From contig NW_026946365.1 of assembly GCF_035222375.1 (NCBI RefSeq), positions 558,001-622,000 of the forward strand: a DNA stretch of 64,000 nt, read 5' to 3'. The notes beneath the pieces were generated by a model. The model worked only from the letters and a program-made list of their open reading frames with translations, was not told the DNA's origin and did no database searches. Origin of the DNA: Podospora pseudocomata (lineage: Eukaryota > Ascomycota > Sordariomycetes > Sordariales > Podosporaceae). A program made the position numbers and the translations under genes. Shown piece by piece: positions 24,915-36,826 of this stretch. Each line of letters begins with the position of its first letter. Positions within the stretch are counted from its first letter, which is position 1.

Positions 24915-27045
24915 GGTAGACGGTTCGAATTCGCGACGAGTCTTGTGTTTTGATTGTCTGGAATTACTGAGCGCGCGCCGAACCTGATCGCAATTGCCTG
25001 CGGGCAGGAGGCAACACAGGTGGAGTTTGGGCTCGGGGGGCTGGCAGGCAGCTTTGGACCGTTCGTCGGGCGCCGGTGAAAAGTAGTCTGTTGCTCCGCG
25101 GTAACCCTCTCAGAGCTACCCGAGACTAAAGATAGGTATTACTGGCAACGGATTCTCGCGTACGTCCTCGGGGTGCTGGGCTCGTCGCGTTTAGTGAGCG
25201 GTGGATCGGGCAAACCACAGTGTTGGAGAGGCCCTCGTAACCTGGAAGTCCTTGAGGCGGTATACGTATAATATGTAGGCTACAAGCCAGGTAGACACAG
25301 ACAAGGCGCAGCACAGGTTCAAAGAGATAGTGAGTGAGGCCTTAAAGCGATGGCAGCGGAGAAGGAGGTTTCATTCAGAAAAATCGGGGGGATGTGGACG
25401 TTTCCTAAGACTGAGTGTCGCGGACGGTCAGTGGCAGTCAATGTGGGGTTCCAGGAGGTGGCCTGGGCTGCGAAGAGAGAAACGAGGCACAAAGGAGGGG
25501 TGGTGTCCGTGATCCCCTGCGATTGGGAGGGGACAGGGGATGAGCCAGGGGCACGTCCCATCAAGGTGCCCTCCACCTGCCAACTGCCACTGCACGCTCA
25601 CCAATGATTTCTAGAGAACGGCTGGTTTTGCCGCCAATATTTGCAATGTCTTGGATGAGAGTCAGCAGTAAAGGAAATGCGACTGGATTTCCCAAGATGC
25701 GAATAAAAAGGCGCAGAGTTGACTTATCAGTATAGTCCATGTCTCTCAAAGCACAGTGTTTGGTTGAAATGGACTGCACTGTGTAAGATAACCAAGACTC
25801 TCAGTTGTGATGGGAACCCAACTTTGAAGATAGGCTGGTAGCTACTGTAAACCTAGGTGGTAGGTCCGTCCGTTATGGCCTGGATCTGAGGTCATTTTAT
25901 TACGAATTCAATATCGAGGTGCAGGATGAACAGTCCCCTTGCACTGGCAGGAAATCTCGAATCCGCGGCGAGAAATAGGGGCAGGCGTGTTTCGTCTGGT
26001 TTTGGTTTTTGGTAAACCATGCCGTCTGGCTTGATTGGGAAGATTTCATGCGACCTCCTCTATATCTGAAGAGAGCTATCGCCCACGACCGCGGAGATAA
26101 GCGCTGGGCGTTTAACTGCCCACTGCGTTTGGGCTGCTACCGCCACGCTACAGCCGTCCTCCCTTGATGATCTCATCCCTGGCCTCCAAGAGCCGAGTCG
26201 TTCTCGGCCTCCACTGCACATCAAGGAGTTTCCTGGGTAGCTTCCGCCCCCGCGCCGCCCCGCTGCCGGGGAAGCGAACGCCGAACCCACGTGCGTCAAG
26301 CCCGGGATGCTATTCCCGACCGACCTGAAGCTTTGAAGAATAAAAAAGTGAGATACTACAAAGAACAGAGACTTGAACTGTAGTTGAGACAGGGGACAGT
26401 GTACGTTACACATCATCAATATCAGGGATTTCTGAGAATGATATTACAGAGCTTAAAAATCATTGGGATGCGGCACCAGTGTGTGGATCTGAAATGGAAA
26501 GTATTCTTCGCTAACCAGCAATTTTAAAGGATGCCGGGATTTTGCGTTGGAATCGAGGGAATATAAATTCAAAGCAGCATGTACTCAAAGGTTGTGCGTT
26601 GGCTACTGGGCGAGAATAGTTAAAGTTGAATCCCAAGTCTTACATCACTGGACCTTGAAGCACGGACCACCTACATACTCTGCACGATTACAGGCGAGGC
26701 TGAACGCGTCGTGGTGCCACAGTTGGGGCGTGCGCTGCTCCAAAAAAACCAATCTTCCTGGCTTCGCAGCAGTGTCAGCCTTCCCGTCTGTGTCGCCGGC
26801 AACTTTTGGCAGCAGGCAGCCAGAACCTTTGAGATCCCCACCACTCGCTGGTCAACTTGCGCCGGCCACTCCTTTCCCTTTTCTTTTGCTTTCTTTCCTT
26901 CTACACCACACGCCCGCGCCCAATTGCCAGCGGCGCTTCCCACTATCGCAAGTGACCGCTTTTTGGCCAAGGAACAAAACGCGCCAACTTACCCCGTAAT
27001 ACTGCTGCAGACCGACCTTCAGTTTGCGCGATCCCAACCACGAAA
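24915..27045. other. Long divergent promoter region, MAPKK and SPT6
   Basis: 2.1 kb without a supported gene. Frames at 25319-25779 and 26060-26419 are open but on both strands and lack domains. The last 200 bases before SPT6 are CT-rich with CTTTTCTTTTGC-like tracts. The GC-rich patch at 26220-26320 was checked for a tRNA fold and rejected. Confidence 0.5.
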
Positions 27046-30000
27046 ATGAGCAACGACTTGCGCAACTTGATCGATGGCGAGGCCGAGCTCGATGACGAGG
27101 ATGATGATGCCTCCTTTGATGAGGAGGCCGGCGAGGGCCGTAGGGACAAGCCCTTAATCGATGATTCCAGCGAGGAAGAAGATGATGACGATGATGAGGA
27201 AGAAGCTAGAAGAGTATGCTCCACCTTCACCATGCGCCCCCCATCCCTAGTTTCTGTTGCTAATTCATCTTATGACATGCCTAGATTCGAGAAGGCTTCA
27301 TTGTCGATGAGGACGAGGAGGAAGAAGAGGACGAAGATGTCGAAGAGCGACGCAACAGAAAGAGGCGTCGGAGAGCCGAAAGAGAAGAAGAGCAACTCGA
27401 TGAAGAAGATCTCGATCTCATCGGTGAAGCAAACCCAGACTGGGGACGCAAGGCACAGCCCCAGGTACGCTCAGCCAGTTGATCATACCAACATTCATCA
27501 TGTGCTAACACCATGTCCAGCAAAACAAGTTCAAGCGGCTGAAGCGCGGCCATCGCGATGAAGATCGTGGCTCCGAACGCCGCGGCCTGGCCGAGATCTT
27601 TTCCGACGATGACGAAGAAATGGCCGACGACCGAGCCTATGGCCGCCAGAGCCACCGCCAAGCCGACGAGTTTGATGACTTCATCGAGGAAGACTACCCC
27701 GAAGATGATGAGGAGCGCATCCAACGCCAGGAGGATATGGAAGTTGCCCGGCCGAGAGATAAGGGTCTCACCGTCGATACGACTGGTCTGGATAAGGAGG
27801 CGCTTGACGACATGGAAGCTATTTTCGGAAATGGCGAAGATTACGACTGGGCTCTGCAGATGGAGGAAGAAGAAGAGGAGCGCGAACGTGAAGAGCAACA
27901 GATCGAGCTCAAGGATGTTTTTGAGCCGTCGCAACTCAAGGAGAAGCTCCTTACTGACGAGGACAACGAGATTCGCGTCAACGACGACCCAGAGCGTTTC
28001 CAACTGGATCGCAAGCCTTTCCAACATCAGCAAACTTCGGCCGAAGGGTTCAAGGAGGAAGCCAGATGGATTACCAACCTCATCTTGCCACACAAGCGCC
28101 TTTCAAGTGATCTTCACGGACCTTTGACCAAGGCTGTGTGCCAGGTACTCGAGTTCTTCGTCATCGACGCCTATGAAGTGCCCTTTGTTTTTCAGCAACG
28201 CCGAGACTACCTCATTCATGCCAAGAAGTCACGAAACTTGGATCGTGATGATCCGGATGCTCCCGCATTCAACATTGATGCCGAAAAGTTGCTTAACCAG
28301 GATGATCTCTGGCGCATTCTTGAGCTGGATATCAAGTTCCGGTCCCTGGTTGAGAAGAGAACAGTGCTCGAGAAATCATACAACAGCTTGAAAGAGAAGC
28401 TCAACATCCAGGACGACATCATCGAAAGCATGACTCGTGCGGCCGAAACGACAGAAGAGTTGCAGGATCTACAGGATTACTTCAACTTCCGGTACTCTGC
28501 CGAAATCAAGCAGGCTGCTGCCATGGCCGCTCAGGAGGAGGGTCACCAGACCGAACAGCTCAAGCGTCCGGGCACCAAGACAGCCCTCTTTGAGCGCATC
28601 AGGAAGTCCAAGGCCTACGAGTTCGTGCAGGCACTCGGAATCTCGCCTGATCAACTTGCCAGAAACGCGCTACAAGACGGAAGGAGGGTTTCATCTGATG
28701 ACAATCCCCAGGACCCCATCTCGCTCGCGGATAGCTTAGTGGACAACTTTTTCTACACGGCCGAACAGGTTACCAACGCGGCCCGCCAGATGTACGCAGA
28801 AGAGCTCTTCGTCAGCCCCCGGATGCGCAAATTCTTCCGTAAAAACTACTACGGCACTGGCATTGTGAACTGCCGTCGCACAGAAAAAGGTCTCAGGAAG
28901 ATCGACGAGTCTCATCCATATTACGAGATCAAGTATCTTGTCAACTACAGCATCATGGATTTCGTGGATCGGCCCGAGGTGTTCTTGAAGATGATGAAGG
29001 CAGAAGAAGAAGGCCTGGTGGAAATTCGCGTCGAGCTCAGCAACGAGCGTAGCTTTAGGAAGAATCTTTACCAAGATTTCGTATCCGACAACTTCAGCTC
29101 GCTGGCTGATGCGTGGAATGGGGAGAGAGAAAAAGTGCTCGACATGGCCATTAACCGTCTCCACAAGGTGATTGAGAAGGGTGTCAAGGAATCCATACGG
29201 ACTGCGTGCCAGGAACGGCTTCTCCAAGCCTGTCGTGAGGAGTATTCTAAGCGTCTCGATCAAGCCCCGATCAAGCCCAAGGGCATGGTTCTCGGCACAG
29301 TACCTCGAGTGCTTGTTCTCACCAACGGCATGGGCGACCCCGGCCGCGACCCTATCTACTGGGCGTGTATGGACGAGCATGGCAAGGTGAATGAGTATGG
29401 CACCTTTAGCAACCTGGCTCGGGATGAGAACCAACGCGAGGAGTTTGCTTCGCTTTGCGTACGGAAGGAGTTTGACATGGTCGGTATTTGTGGCTTTTCG
29501 GCAGACACACAACGACTCATCAAAGACGTCGAGGGCCTCATCAGCGACAAGGGTCTTATGGGCCCTCCCTACCCTGACCCGAAAACTGATGAGAGTCGTG
29601 TCGATCTCTTGGACGTTGTTGTCGTCAACGATGAGGTTGCGCGCCTGTACAAGGACAGCCCTCGGGGCGTCACAGACCACCCCACGTTGAATCCTCTTAC
29701 TCGCTACTGTATCGCTTTGGCTCGGTATATGCAAAATCCGCTGAAGGAATATGCCGCTCTTGGCAAGGATGTGATCTCGTTGTCGATCCACCCATACCAG
29801 CAATATCTCCCGCAAGACAAGCTCCTCAAGCAGTTGGAGACGGCGATGGTTGATATGGTCAACCTTATCGGTGTTGAAATCAACGAAGCTATGAAGGATC
29901 CATATACCGCAAACTTGCTTCCCTATATCGCTGGTCTTGGCCCTCGCAAGGCGCAGCTTTTGATCAAGGGAATCAATGCCAACGGCGGTGTCGTTAATGC

Positions 30001-31494
30001 TCGTGACGAACTGGTTGGTGATTTCTCTCGCCACAAGATCCCAGTGCTGGGCCCAAGAGTGTGGAACAATGCCGCAAGCTTCCTCTACATTGAATACGAC
30101 TCTACCCATCCTGACTCGGATCCACTGGATAACACACGTATCCATCCCGAGGACTACGACCTGGCTCGCAAGGTCGCCGCCGATGCCTTGGGTCTCGACG
30201 AAGAGGATGTCAAGGCCGAGACGGACCTTAATGGACCAGCCGCTATCGTTCGCAAACTCTTCAATGATGATGTTCAAGAAAAGGTGAATGAGCTGATCCT
30301 CGAGGAGTACGCCGAGCAGTTGGAGCGCGAGTACTCGCAACGGAAGCGCGCCACGCTTGAGGCTATCAGGGCAGAGCTGCAAGTGCCGTTTGAAGAGCTT
30401 CGCAAGAACTTTGTAACTCTTACTGGCGACCAGATCTTCACCATGTTCACCGGTGAGACAAGGGAGTCGCTTTGCGAGGGTATGATTGTGCCAGTCAATG
30501 TCCGCGTTGTGAAGGACGACTTCGCTATCGTCAAGCTCGACTGCGGCATCGAAGGCAGAATTGAGGCTCATGAAACCTCGCACCGCCACTCCGTCAAGGA
30601 TGTTTTGAGCGTGGGCCAGACGGTTCAAGCCAAGCTCATCGACGTCAACCGCAAGGACATGACCTGCAAGCTCACCATGCGGGAAGAGGAGATGCGCAGA
30701 CCTTATCGCAAGAACTATGATCACGGCCGGGATCAATGGGATTATAGACTGGAAGATGCCGACCGTGAGGAGCTGCGCGAGAAGGACAGGGTGACGGGAC
30801 GCACTCAGAGGGTCATCAAGCACCCGCTTTTCAAGCCTTTCAACAGCACCCAGGCCGAGGAATATCTCGGCGGGCAACCCCCCGGAGAGGTTGTCATTCG
30901 GCCATCGTCCAAGGGTAATGACCACCTTACCATCACGTGGAAGGTGGCCGATGGTGTCCACCAGCATATTGACGTGCTGGAGCTTCAAAAGGACAATGAG
31001 TTCTCTGTGGGCAAGGTCCTCAAGGTCGGGAGCAAGTACACATACACCGATCTGGACGAGTTGATTGTCGACCACGTCAAGGCTATGGCGAAGAAGGTCG
31101 ATGAGCTGATGCAGCATGAGAAGTTCCAGAAGGGATCGCGTGCCGATCTTGGTAAGTTCTTCCTCCCAACATACTGTTCTGGCCACTGATGGATCACTAA
31201 CACGTCAAAACAGAAAAATGGCTCACAACATATATCGATGCCAATCCAACTCGTTCCACCTACGCCTTCTGCATCGACAAGAAGCACCCGGGCTATTTCC
31301 ACCTGTGCTTCAAGGCGTCCAAGAATTCCAAAGTCAACGGATGGGTGGTCCGTGTCGTACCCCATGCTTACGAGCTGATGAAGAACGCCTACCCGGATAT
31401 GAGAGCTCTCACGAACGGGTTCAAGCTCCGGTATCAAAGCGAGATGCTGAAGATGCAACAGGGTGGCGGTGGAGGAGGGGGCCAGAGACGCTAG
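27046..31494 (+). CDS. spt6: Transcription elongation factor SPT6
   Basis: Histone chaperone that travels with RNA polymerase II, reassembles nucleosomes and suppresses cryptic initiation. Exons 27046-27213, 27285-27464, 27521-31151 and 31214-31494 give 1419 residues, the usual SPT6 size. The N-terminal 250 residues are strongly acidic (for example [15 protein letters not shown], later [17 protein letters not shown]) with basic nuclear patches ([10 protein letters not shown]), as expected of the histone/Spn1-binding tail. The Tex-like core follows with helix-turn-helix, YqgF-like ([17 protein letters not shown]) and helix-hairpin-helix segments ([20 protein letters not shown]), an S1 domain ([20 protein letters not shown]), and the SH2 region ([16 protein letters not shown], then [19 protein letters not shown]) whose second half is in the last exon. 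A short Gly/Gln tail ends the protein. All introns lie at the two ends; the 3.6-kb third exon is uninterrupted. Confidence 0.97.
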
Positions 31495-32021
31495 TAGTGT
31501 CTACGTCGATGGTTCTGTTTTTGGACGAGTTTGGGGTTGTTATCAATTTTATGTATTCTCACTTGCCTCTTATCTTTTCAAGGGGCGAGCAACAAAAGAA
31601 AAATCATGGATTTCAGGCTGGTTTTGGTTTGGCATGCAAGGCGGGCGGTGAATTGAAGAAAGGGAGTCCTAAGCGAACGAAAAACCAGAAAGTAGAGTTT
31701 AGTAGATAAATGTTTGACAAGGAAAGGGCGCATATAGGGGACAGTGCCATAAAATTGTAGTTTAAAAGTGTTGTTAATGAAAAGCAGTCACCTAATGCAT
31801 ATGTTGTTCGAGGCCTGAAGGGAGATGGCATCGGGGCTGGAGGCCACATAGCTACTACATAGGAACAGTTCGCCGAAGAGATCACCTTGTGTGGCAGTTT
31901 CACCAAGTCTCACCAAAGAAGCGAAGCTCTCATGTTGTGGACAGAATAATGGGTACTGCAAGTTAGTCATACGCATAATCACTATCAAGCTATCAACTTA
32001 CACCTTTTTCAAAAGTATATA

Positions 32022-32148
32022 GGCCTCTTAGTATTCTTTTTATGCCTATTAGCTATCTTTTAAGGTATATCAATTACTTTTTGAGGCCTATCAACTATCT
32101 TTTGAGGCCTATTAACGATCTTTCGAGGCCTATTAACGATCTTTCGAC
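32022..32148. repeat. 21-base tandem repeat, array A (6 units)
   Basis: Six head-to-tail units of 21 bases (22 in the first) with boundaries at 32022, 32044, 32065, 32086, 32107 and 32128. Units 5 and 6 differ only in the last base (GCCTATTAACGATCTTTCGA plus G or C); earlier units drift progressively. Consensus GCCTATTAACTATCTTTTGA plus G. The same unit appears at 36.5 and 48.0 kb. On the minus strand the units read as a seven-residue peptide, RKIVNRP or QKIVDRP, with one stop (CAA to TAA type) in unit 2. Confidence 0.85.
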
Positions 32149-32224
32149 GCATGGTTGAAGACTTATGCAGCGCTGGTGATTTTGTCCACGTGGCTCTGAA
32201 GCATTAATCAGAGCCATTGAATGC

Positions 32225-32241
32225 AACCCTAACCCCTAACC
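32225..32241. promoter_or_regulatory. Interstitial telomere-like motif
   Basis: AACCCTAACCCCTAACC is two imperfect copies of the CCCTAA telomeric unit on the plus strand, about 210 bases upstream of the hydrolase start codon. Such teloboxes can be bound by Tbf1-type factors in fungi; with only two units it may equally be chance or a scar of end repair. Confidence 0.35.
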
Positions 32242-32451
32242 ATTCATCTGCACCATGGGTACGTCACCGCCAAGACTTTTGACCACAAGGGTTCACGTCG
32301 CTGAGGACCCCTCTTCAGGGAGCTCCAGCTCAAACGTCCTGTTACTTCCAACAGAAACGGCACAGCTCTGGACCCCCCCCATTCCTTCTCTGTCTCTGTA
32401 CACATCTACTACCTCACATCAGTCCCGCATTCATCACCGCATATTCTCAAA

Positions 32452-33568
32452 ATGCCTATCCCAGAACCTGATCTAGCTACCCGAGCTCCCGAGAGCGACG
32501 CTGCCGAAGACCAGCAAGACTCTCCAGCTCTTTCTGCCATTGCCGCTCCAACTCCTCCTCCGGAGCAACCACAACTATGCGACAACTGCGTATCTGACAG
32601 ACCAACTCCAGCTGGCAGTGGAGCGCCACAAGGAGAGCTCACTACTCTCGGCGGGATAGATGTACAGCGTCCTTAGACCCTCACCCCTACCAACCGGAAC
32701 TAACTCTGCCCTCCTGCCAGGTCTACATAACCAAACCCCCATCCTACCCCTCCACCCCAGCCCGACTACTCCTCCTCTTAACAGGCGGCACCGGTCTCAA
32801 GTCAACCAACAACCAGCTCCAGGCCGACCTCTTCTCCATCGAGGGCAACTACGTCGTCGTCATGCCAGATCTCTTCTCTGGCGACCCGGCGCCAAATTCC
32901 CAAGTCAAGGAAGACGACCCCGACATCCAAGCTGGTGATGGGGGAGGCTTCTTAGGGATGTTTAAACTCAAGGCTGTGGAGACGGCCAAGAGCTTCATGA
33001 TTGACATGTGGCTTGCGCGACACACCGAAGACAAGATCCTACCCATCATCCACAAGGTTCTGGACGCGGCAAAGGAGGAGTTTGCGGATGCGGTTGGGAA
33101 TGGTGGGGGGGTGTATGCGGTGGGGTATTGCATAGGGGGACGGTATGTCCTGTTGCTGGGGCAACAGAGGGAGAAAAGGGGGGAGGATGTGGAGCAGGGG
33201 GATGTCAAGGAGGGACCGTGGATCAAGGCGGGTGCGGTGGCGCATGCGACGATGGTGTCGAGGCAGGATTTTGTGGGGTTGAAGGCGCCGGTTAGCTTGG
33301 TCAATGTGGAGAGCGATCCTATGTTTCCTGATGAGGTGAGGGTTGCTGGGGAGGATGAGATGAGGAAGGGGGGGGTGGAGCATGAGGTGAAGGTTTATCC
33401 TGGGGTCCCGCATGGTGAGATTTCTTTCAATCAGGGGGGTGGTGAAAGAGAGAGTTGGCTAACGTGATGATAGGTTTTGCTGTTGTGGGGGAGTATGAGG
33501 ATGGGAATATCAAGGAGGCGCAGAAGACGGCGTATGGACAGATGTTGAAGTGGTTACAGGATCATTGA
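32452..33568 (+). CDS. Dienelactone hydrolase-family protein
   Basis: Alpha/beta hydrolase of the dienelactone hydrolase family, which opens lactone rings in aromatic-compound breakdown and includes many fungal esterases of unknown substrate. Exons 32452-32661, 32721-33414 and 33474-33568 give 332 residues. The catalytic triad is visible: nucleophile Cys in GYCIGGRYVL, Asp in VESDPMFPDE, and His in YPGVPHGFAV, this last split by the second intron. Upstream is a disordered, Pro/Ala/Glu-rich extension of about 50 residues (PEPDLATRAPESDAAEDQQD) and then LCDNC and GELTTLGGIDVYITKP, the start of the fold in fungal members. No signal peptide, so probably cytosolic. The N-terminal extension is longer than usual, but the start at 32452 has good context (CAAAATGCC). 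Confidence 0.93.
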
Positions 33569-34763
33569 TGGGGGAAGGGTGTGGACTGCTGGTTAGGATC
33601 GGGCGTCGTGGGCACTTTTTTCTCTCGTTTTCGAAATACCTATGGAATGGGCAGAGCAATGGCATCATGCAGGCAGGTTCAGTGTTTGGGTGGCTTATTG
33701 CTCTTGTTATTCGTCCTAAATTGACAGCTCAAACAGAACCAAAGCGTCACTACTTTTCTTCACAAAATGACATGTGAAAGAATATAATTGCTGTTGTGGA
33801 CGTGGACCGGCGTAGAATGATTGGCTTAGGCGAACCTCAAGTAATAGAACGGGCGCGGAAGAACCCCCAAGCACAGTCATGCACGTCCCGAATTTTTAGG
33901 ACCAGTCGCCATCTGCGATGTACTTTGATTTCCACCCCCAAACAGGTTGCGATGAACAGTATAACATGAAAAGCACATCAAAAGCCGCTTCGAGCCAAGT
34001 CTATGGAGGATCATGGCGTCCCTCGCCCAGGCAGGCTATGGACTCGAAACCGTTGAGGGAGAGGATTGTCATAGTGGTCAACGTCATCTGTAAAGGCACC
34101 ACGGGGAGCCAAAACAGGTAATCGGCCACGGGGCGGGAGCAGACATTGTAGGCGCCGCCCGGCTCATATGGTCACCTCTCTGGCGGTGGGTGTTGTCAGG
34201 TGAGACACAAGGCAAACTGCGAGGCAGAGAAGCGATTCTTCAGTCTGCCCGGGCAAGGGGTTCGGGCACTGCTCGTTGTCATGATATAAGACTATCAGAT
34301 CGGCTTTCTAAACACTTGCCGGCTCTGCAGAAGTAGGGTCTATAGCCCGGAACCCCATGGGGATATGATCGAGGCTCTAACAGCAGTTCGCAAGATAAAC
34401 CAAACTCCAAGTTGTAGAATCTCCACACAAGCAACTGACATCTTCCTGGGAGATTTCTCGCGTTCTTAATGTTGCTGAAGTAACAGGGCAGACAATGCGG
34501 CTTCGGCTGCTTGGTCTGGCTTGGGGCGGGAGTGGGAAAGGGGGGGGGTGGGACGGGAGCTGGAGAGAGGTTGAACAGCCTGGCGCGTAAGCCATATGCC
34601 CAGCATACACGTTGAAACAGCCCACCATTATAAGCTCTCTACACGCTGGTTTGTTTCTTGATCTTCCTTTCTCAAGTACTTCCTTTCCCCCCCTCTCTCT
34701 TCCAATTTTGACACATCATCACACTCGTTTCCTGCCCAACTTTTGCACCTAACACCTTCCCAA
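33569..34763. other. Spacer without recognised features
   Basis: 1.2 kb of mixed sequence. The last 150 bases are CT-rich leader-like. A G-run of about 9 lies near 34540-34550. No gene, tRNA or repeat seen. Confidence 0.5.
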
Positions 34764-35872
34764 ATGGACGTTATCCTGTACCTAGCCGGCTTTAGAACTC
34801 GGAGGCATCGAAGGCAGCAGCCTCATTCCGACGCTCACAGAGCAGATTCCATGCGCCGTAGACTTCCGACCAACAATCGCACAGAACCGGCGATACAGCT
34901 TGTGGCGGCTAACAATGAAGAAACCAATCATACAATTGAAGAAGCACGCGATGTAGATTTGCCCGATACACCTAACGCTGGCGTACCTGAGGCGAACAGC
35001 AGCACATCTCTGGAGATGAAACTGAACGACCTCATCGAACTCGTTACCTCGCTCACCGCCTCAATCGTAACCAGGCCCGAAAACATAGGCTTTGCCCAGT
35101 CACCAACTGGTTTGGTTACCAACACCTCGACGACGGAGCGAGCCATTAATGAGCATCAGCCAACCGATGGTCTCGTTGAAACCGCGGCACCTCAACAAGG
35201 CAACAACCCAAACACCCCTGGTCAAATCCGCCCGTGGCTGGCCAAGGCTCGAGTCTTGAGGAACAGATGGACAGTCTTGCGGTCATTGTCACCTTCTTGG
35301 TCCTCATGCTAGCCGAGAGAGCCCAAGCCCCCCTCCCGCCCGAGGCATCCGCCGCCGGTCCTGTTGAAGCCTCAGCACAGGAGAAAACCATGCCTCCATG
35401 CAGTCAAGACCGCACCGAAACAGCCCAGACATCACCGCAAGCCGATAAAACTAGCACTGACAGTGCCAGCACGAGTACCAAAAGCACGCAGCTGCCGTCC
35501 GCGCTCAACGAGCCCCGAAGAGCATCAACTGAACCGCCTCTCCAAGCGACAAAAATCAAACTCACAATGTCAGATCAGCACCAACAGAGCAAGAAGAAGC
35601 ACAACACCGCACTGGTTTTTATTTTGCTCGGCCTCACAGATTTACTGGTCTATTTCTCGTCAGTCAGGGTCCTTGTGGAATGCCTGGTCTTTCCCGTGAT
35701 CCTGTTTGCGCTTTACCTCTGCTTTGGCAAGTCCGCCTGCTTTTGCTCGTGGACCTGGAGACCACGCATTCGGAAAAAACAGGTCAAGGCGGCTTGGGCT
35801 CAGTTGACCGGTGGCGGGGTTGGCGTGGGCCTGGAGACTGGCAATGAGGAAAGAAAAGCTCGAGGCGGTTAG
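34764..35872 (+). CDS. Uncharacterised protein with two C-terminal membrane helices
   Basis: Not recognised. The first frame from 34764 begins MDVILYLAGFRTRRHRRQQP, then a polar region with LNDLIELVTSLTASIV (amphipathic helix), and runs out of frame at about 35310. A second frame carries LEEQMDSLAVIVTFLVLMLA, a Ser/Thr/Gln-rich linker, then a pair of hydrophobic segments (HNTALVFILLGLTDLLVYF and VECLVFPVILFALYLCFG) and a basic, Gly-rich end. One phase-valid join is an intron of 77 bases from 35170 to 35246, giving 343 residues, but its donor (GTCTCG) is poor; a one-base frame change is the alternative. The two helix motifs resemble each other loosely. It may be a lineage-specific membrane protein. 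Confidence 0.5.
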
Positions 35873-36482
35873 TTTGGTCTCAGTTGAACGGCACTTGAGA
35901 GCGACTCTAGAACAGGACGATAGCCCCATCGGGTATGGAGGTTTCATCCTGAGTTTGTTTCAGCATTGTGGGCTAAGAGAAGTCTGGATTTCCTTTTCAC
36001 TGTTGGATGGGGGATAGATTGGCATGTTAATGATGTTTTATGACAGCTTGGTGTGGATAGATATGATCATCGGGATGGGATTCCCTCATTTGTTTCCTTT
36101 TCCATCAAAACGGTCAAAACTGTAAGTTGGACCCAACTCGTTTCCTGTTTCTCACTTTTCTGGGAGCAATCCTCATTCATATCTCTTTTTTCCAGACAGA
36201 AAAGGTGACTCCATTGTTTACAGAGCCTATCCAAGTCTGGGATGACGTGTATAAACTTTTCTTCCATCCTATCTATGGAGCTTGGGCGGTTGGCGGGGGG
36301 AGGGTACGTTTTTGTATCATATCAACCAGACGGCAGCGGCCACGAAGCGCGAAGACGAAAACCGTTTCCGGGTTCGTGGACGATAGATGATGGGAAGATG
36401 TGATATGGTCTAAATGAAACTAGGGGAGCTGGGACAAGATAAGAATAGGATGGAAGACAATAATGATGGTTGTGCCGACTTT

Positions 36483-36530
36483 GACTATCTTTCAAGACCT
36501 CTTAACTATCTTTTAAGGCTAATTAAATGT
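36483..36530. repeat. 21-base tandem repeat, array B (about 2-3 units)
   Basis: GACTATCTTTCAAG, then ACCTCTTAACTATCTTTTAA plus G (36497-36517), then the decayed GCTAATTAAATGTTTTTTAA. Same unit and period as arrays at 32.0 and 48.0 kb. On the minus strand the KIVKR core is kept while the preceding Gln/Arg codons have become TAA or TGA. Confidence 0.65.
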
Positions 36531-36576
36531 TTTTTAACGTTTAATAGTAATTATTCGTAATACAGTTAAACTCTAT

Positions 36577-36640
36577 GTAAATGGGGGCGGGGGCTTCGTT
36601 AGATAAACAGGGGGCTCCGTAAAAGCTCTCTCCTCACTTA
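36577..36640. repeat. Direct repeat, upstream copy
   Basis: A G-rich block followed by AAACAGGGGGCTCCGTAAA and a CT-rich end. It matches 38122-38194 in the same orientation; the 19-base core differs at one position. The two copies bracket the truncated kinase-like gene and the orphan exon. Confidence 0.55.
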
Positions 36641-36826
36641 CCCCAAACGAAACCACAAAGGGACCAGTTGCTTGACTCTTCTGGTATTTTGCACCCAATA
36701 ACAGCGAAATTCCAAATTACTCGCAGAACTCAAGCTCTGCGACATCCTGGTATGTGTAGCAGCTTTAGAATTGTCTTCTTCCAAAACCCGCTGATACCAA
36801 GAACCTTCAGTCTCTGCTTTGCCGAA

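Larger units (their letters stand above)
31495..32451. other. Spacer with 21-base repeats and telomere-like motif
   Basis: About 0.95 kb between SPT6 and the hydrolase gene. AT-rich 3' flank, then the repeat array and an AACCCTAA motif described separately. No gene seen; 32255-32451 is the CT/CA-rich leader of the next gene. Confidence 0.55.
35873..36826. other. Spacer leading into the patchwork segment
   Basis: No supported gene. 36127-36390 is open on the plus strand but starts without ATG and has no domain. It contains 21-base repeat array B and the upstream copy of a direct repeat. The frame running into the kinase-like gene is open from 36668, so an upstream exon cannot be excluded. Confidence 0.45.

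Noticed and set aside
26220-26330. Possible tRNA or structured RNA in a GC-rich patch
   Set aside because: A GGTTCGG-like stretch is present on the minus strand, but the T-stem and acceptor stem do not pair.
27281-28093. A 270-codon minus-strand frame opposite the SPT6 acidic tail
   Set aside because: The complement of GAA/GAG/GAT runs reads as Ser/Leu/Phe-rich sequence; low complexity, no domain.
28736-31186. An 816-codon open frame on the strand opposite SPT6
   Set aside because: It mirrors a long, conserved SPT6 exon with strong codon bias, which suppresses stops on the opposite strand. No domain or start context supports a second protein.
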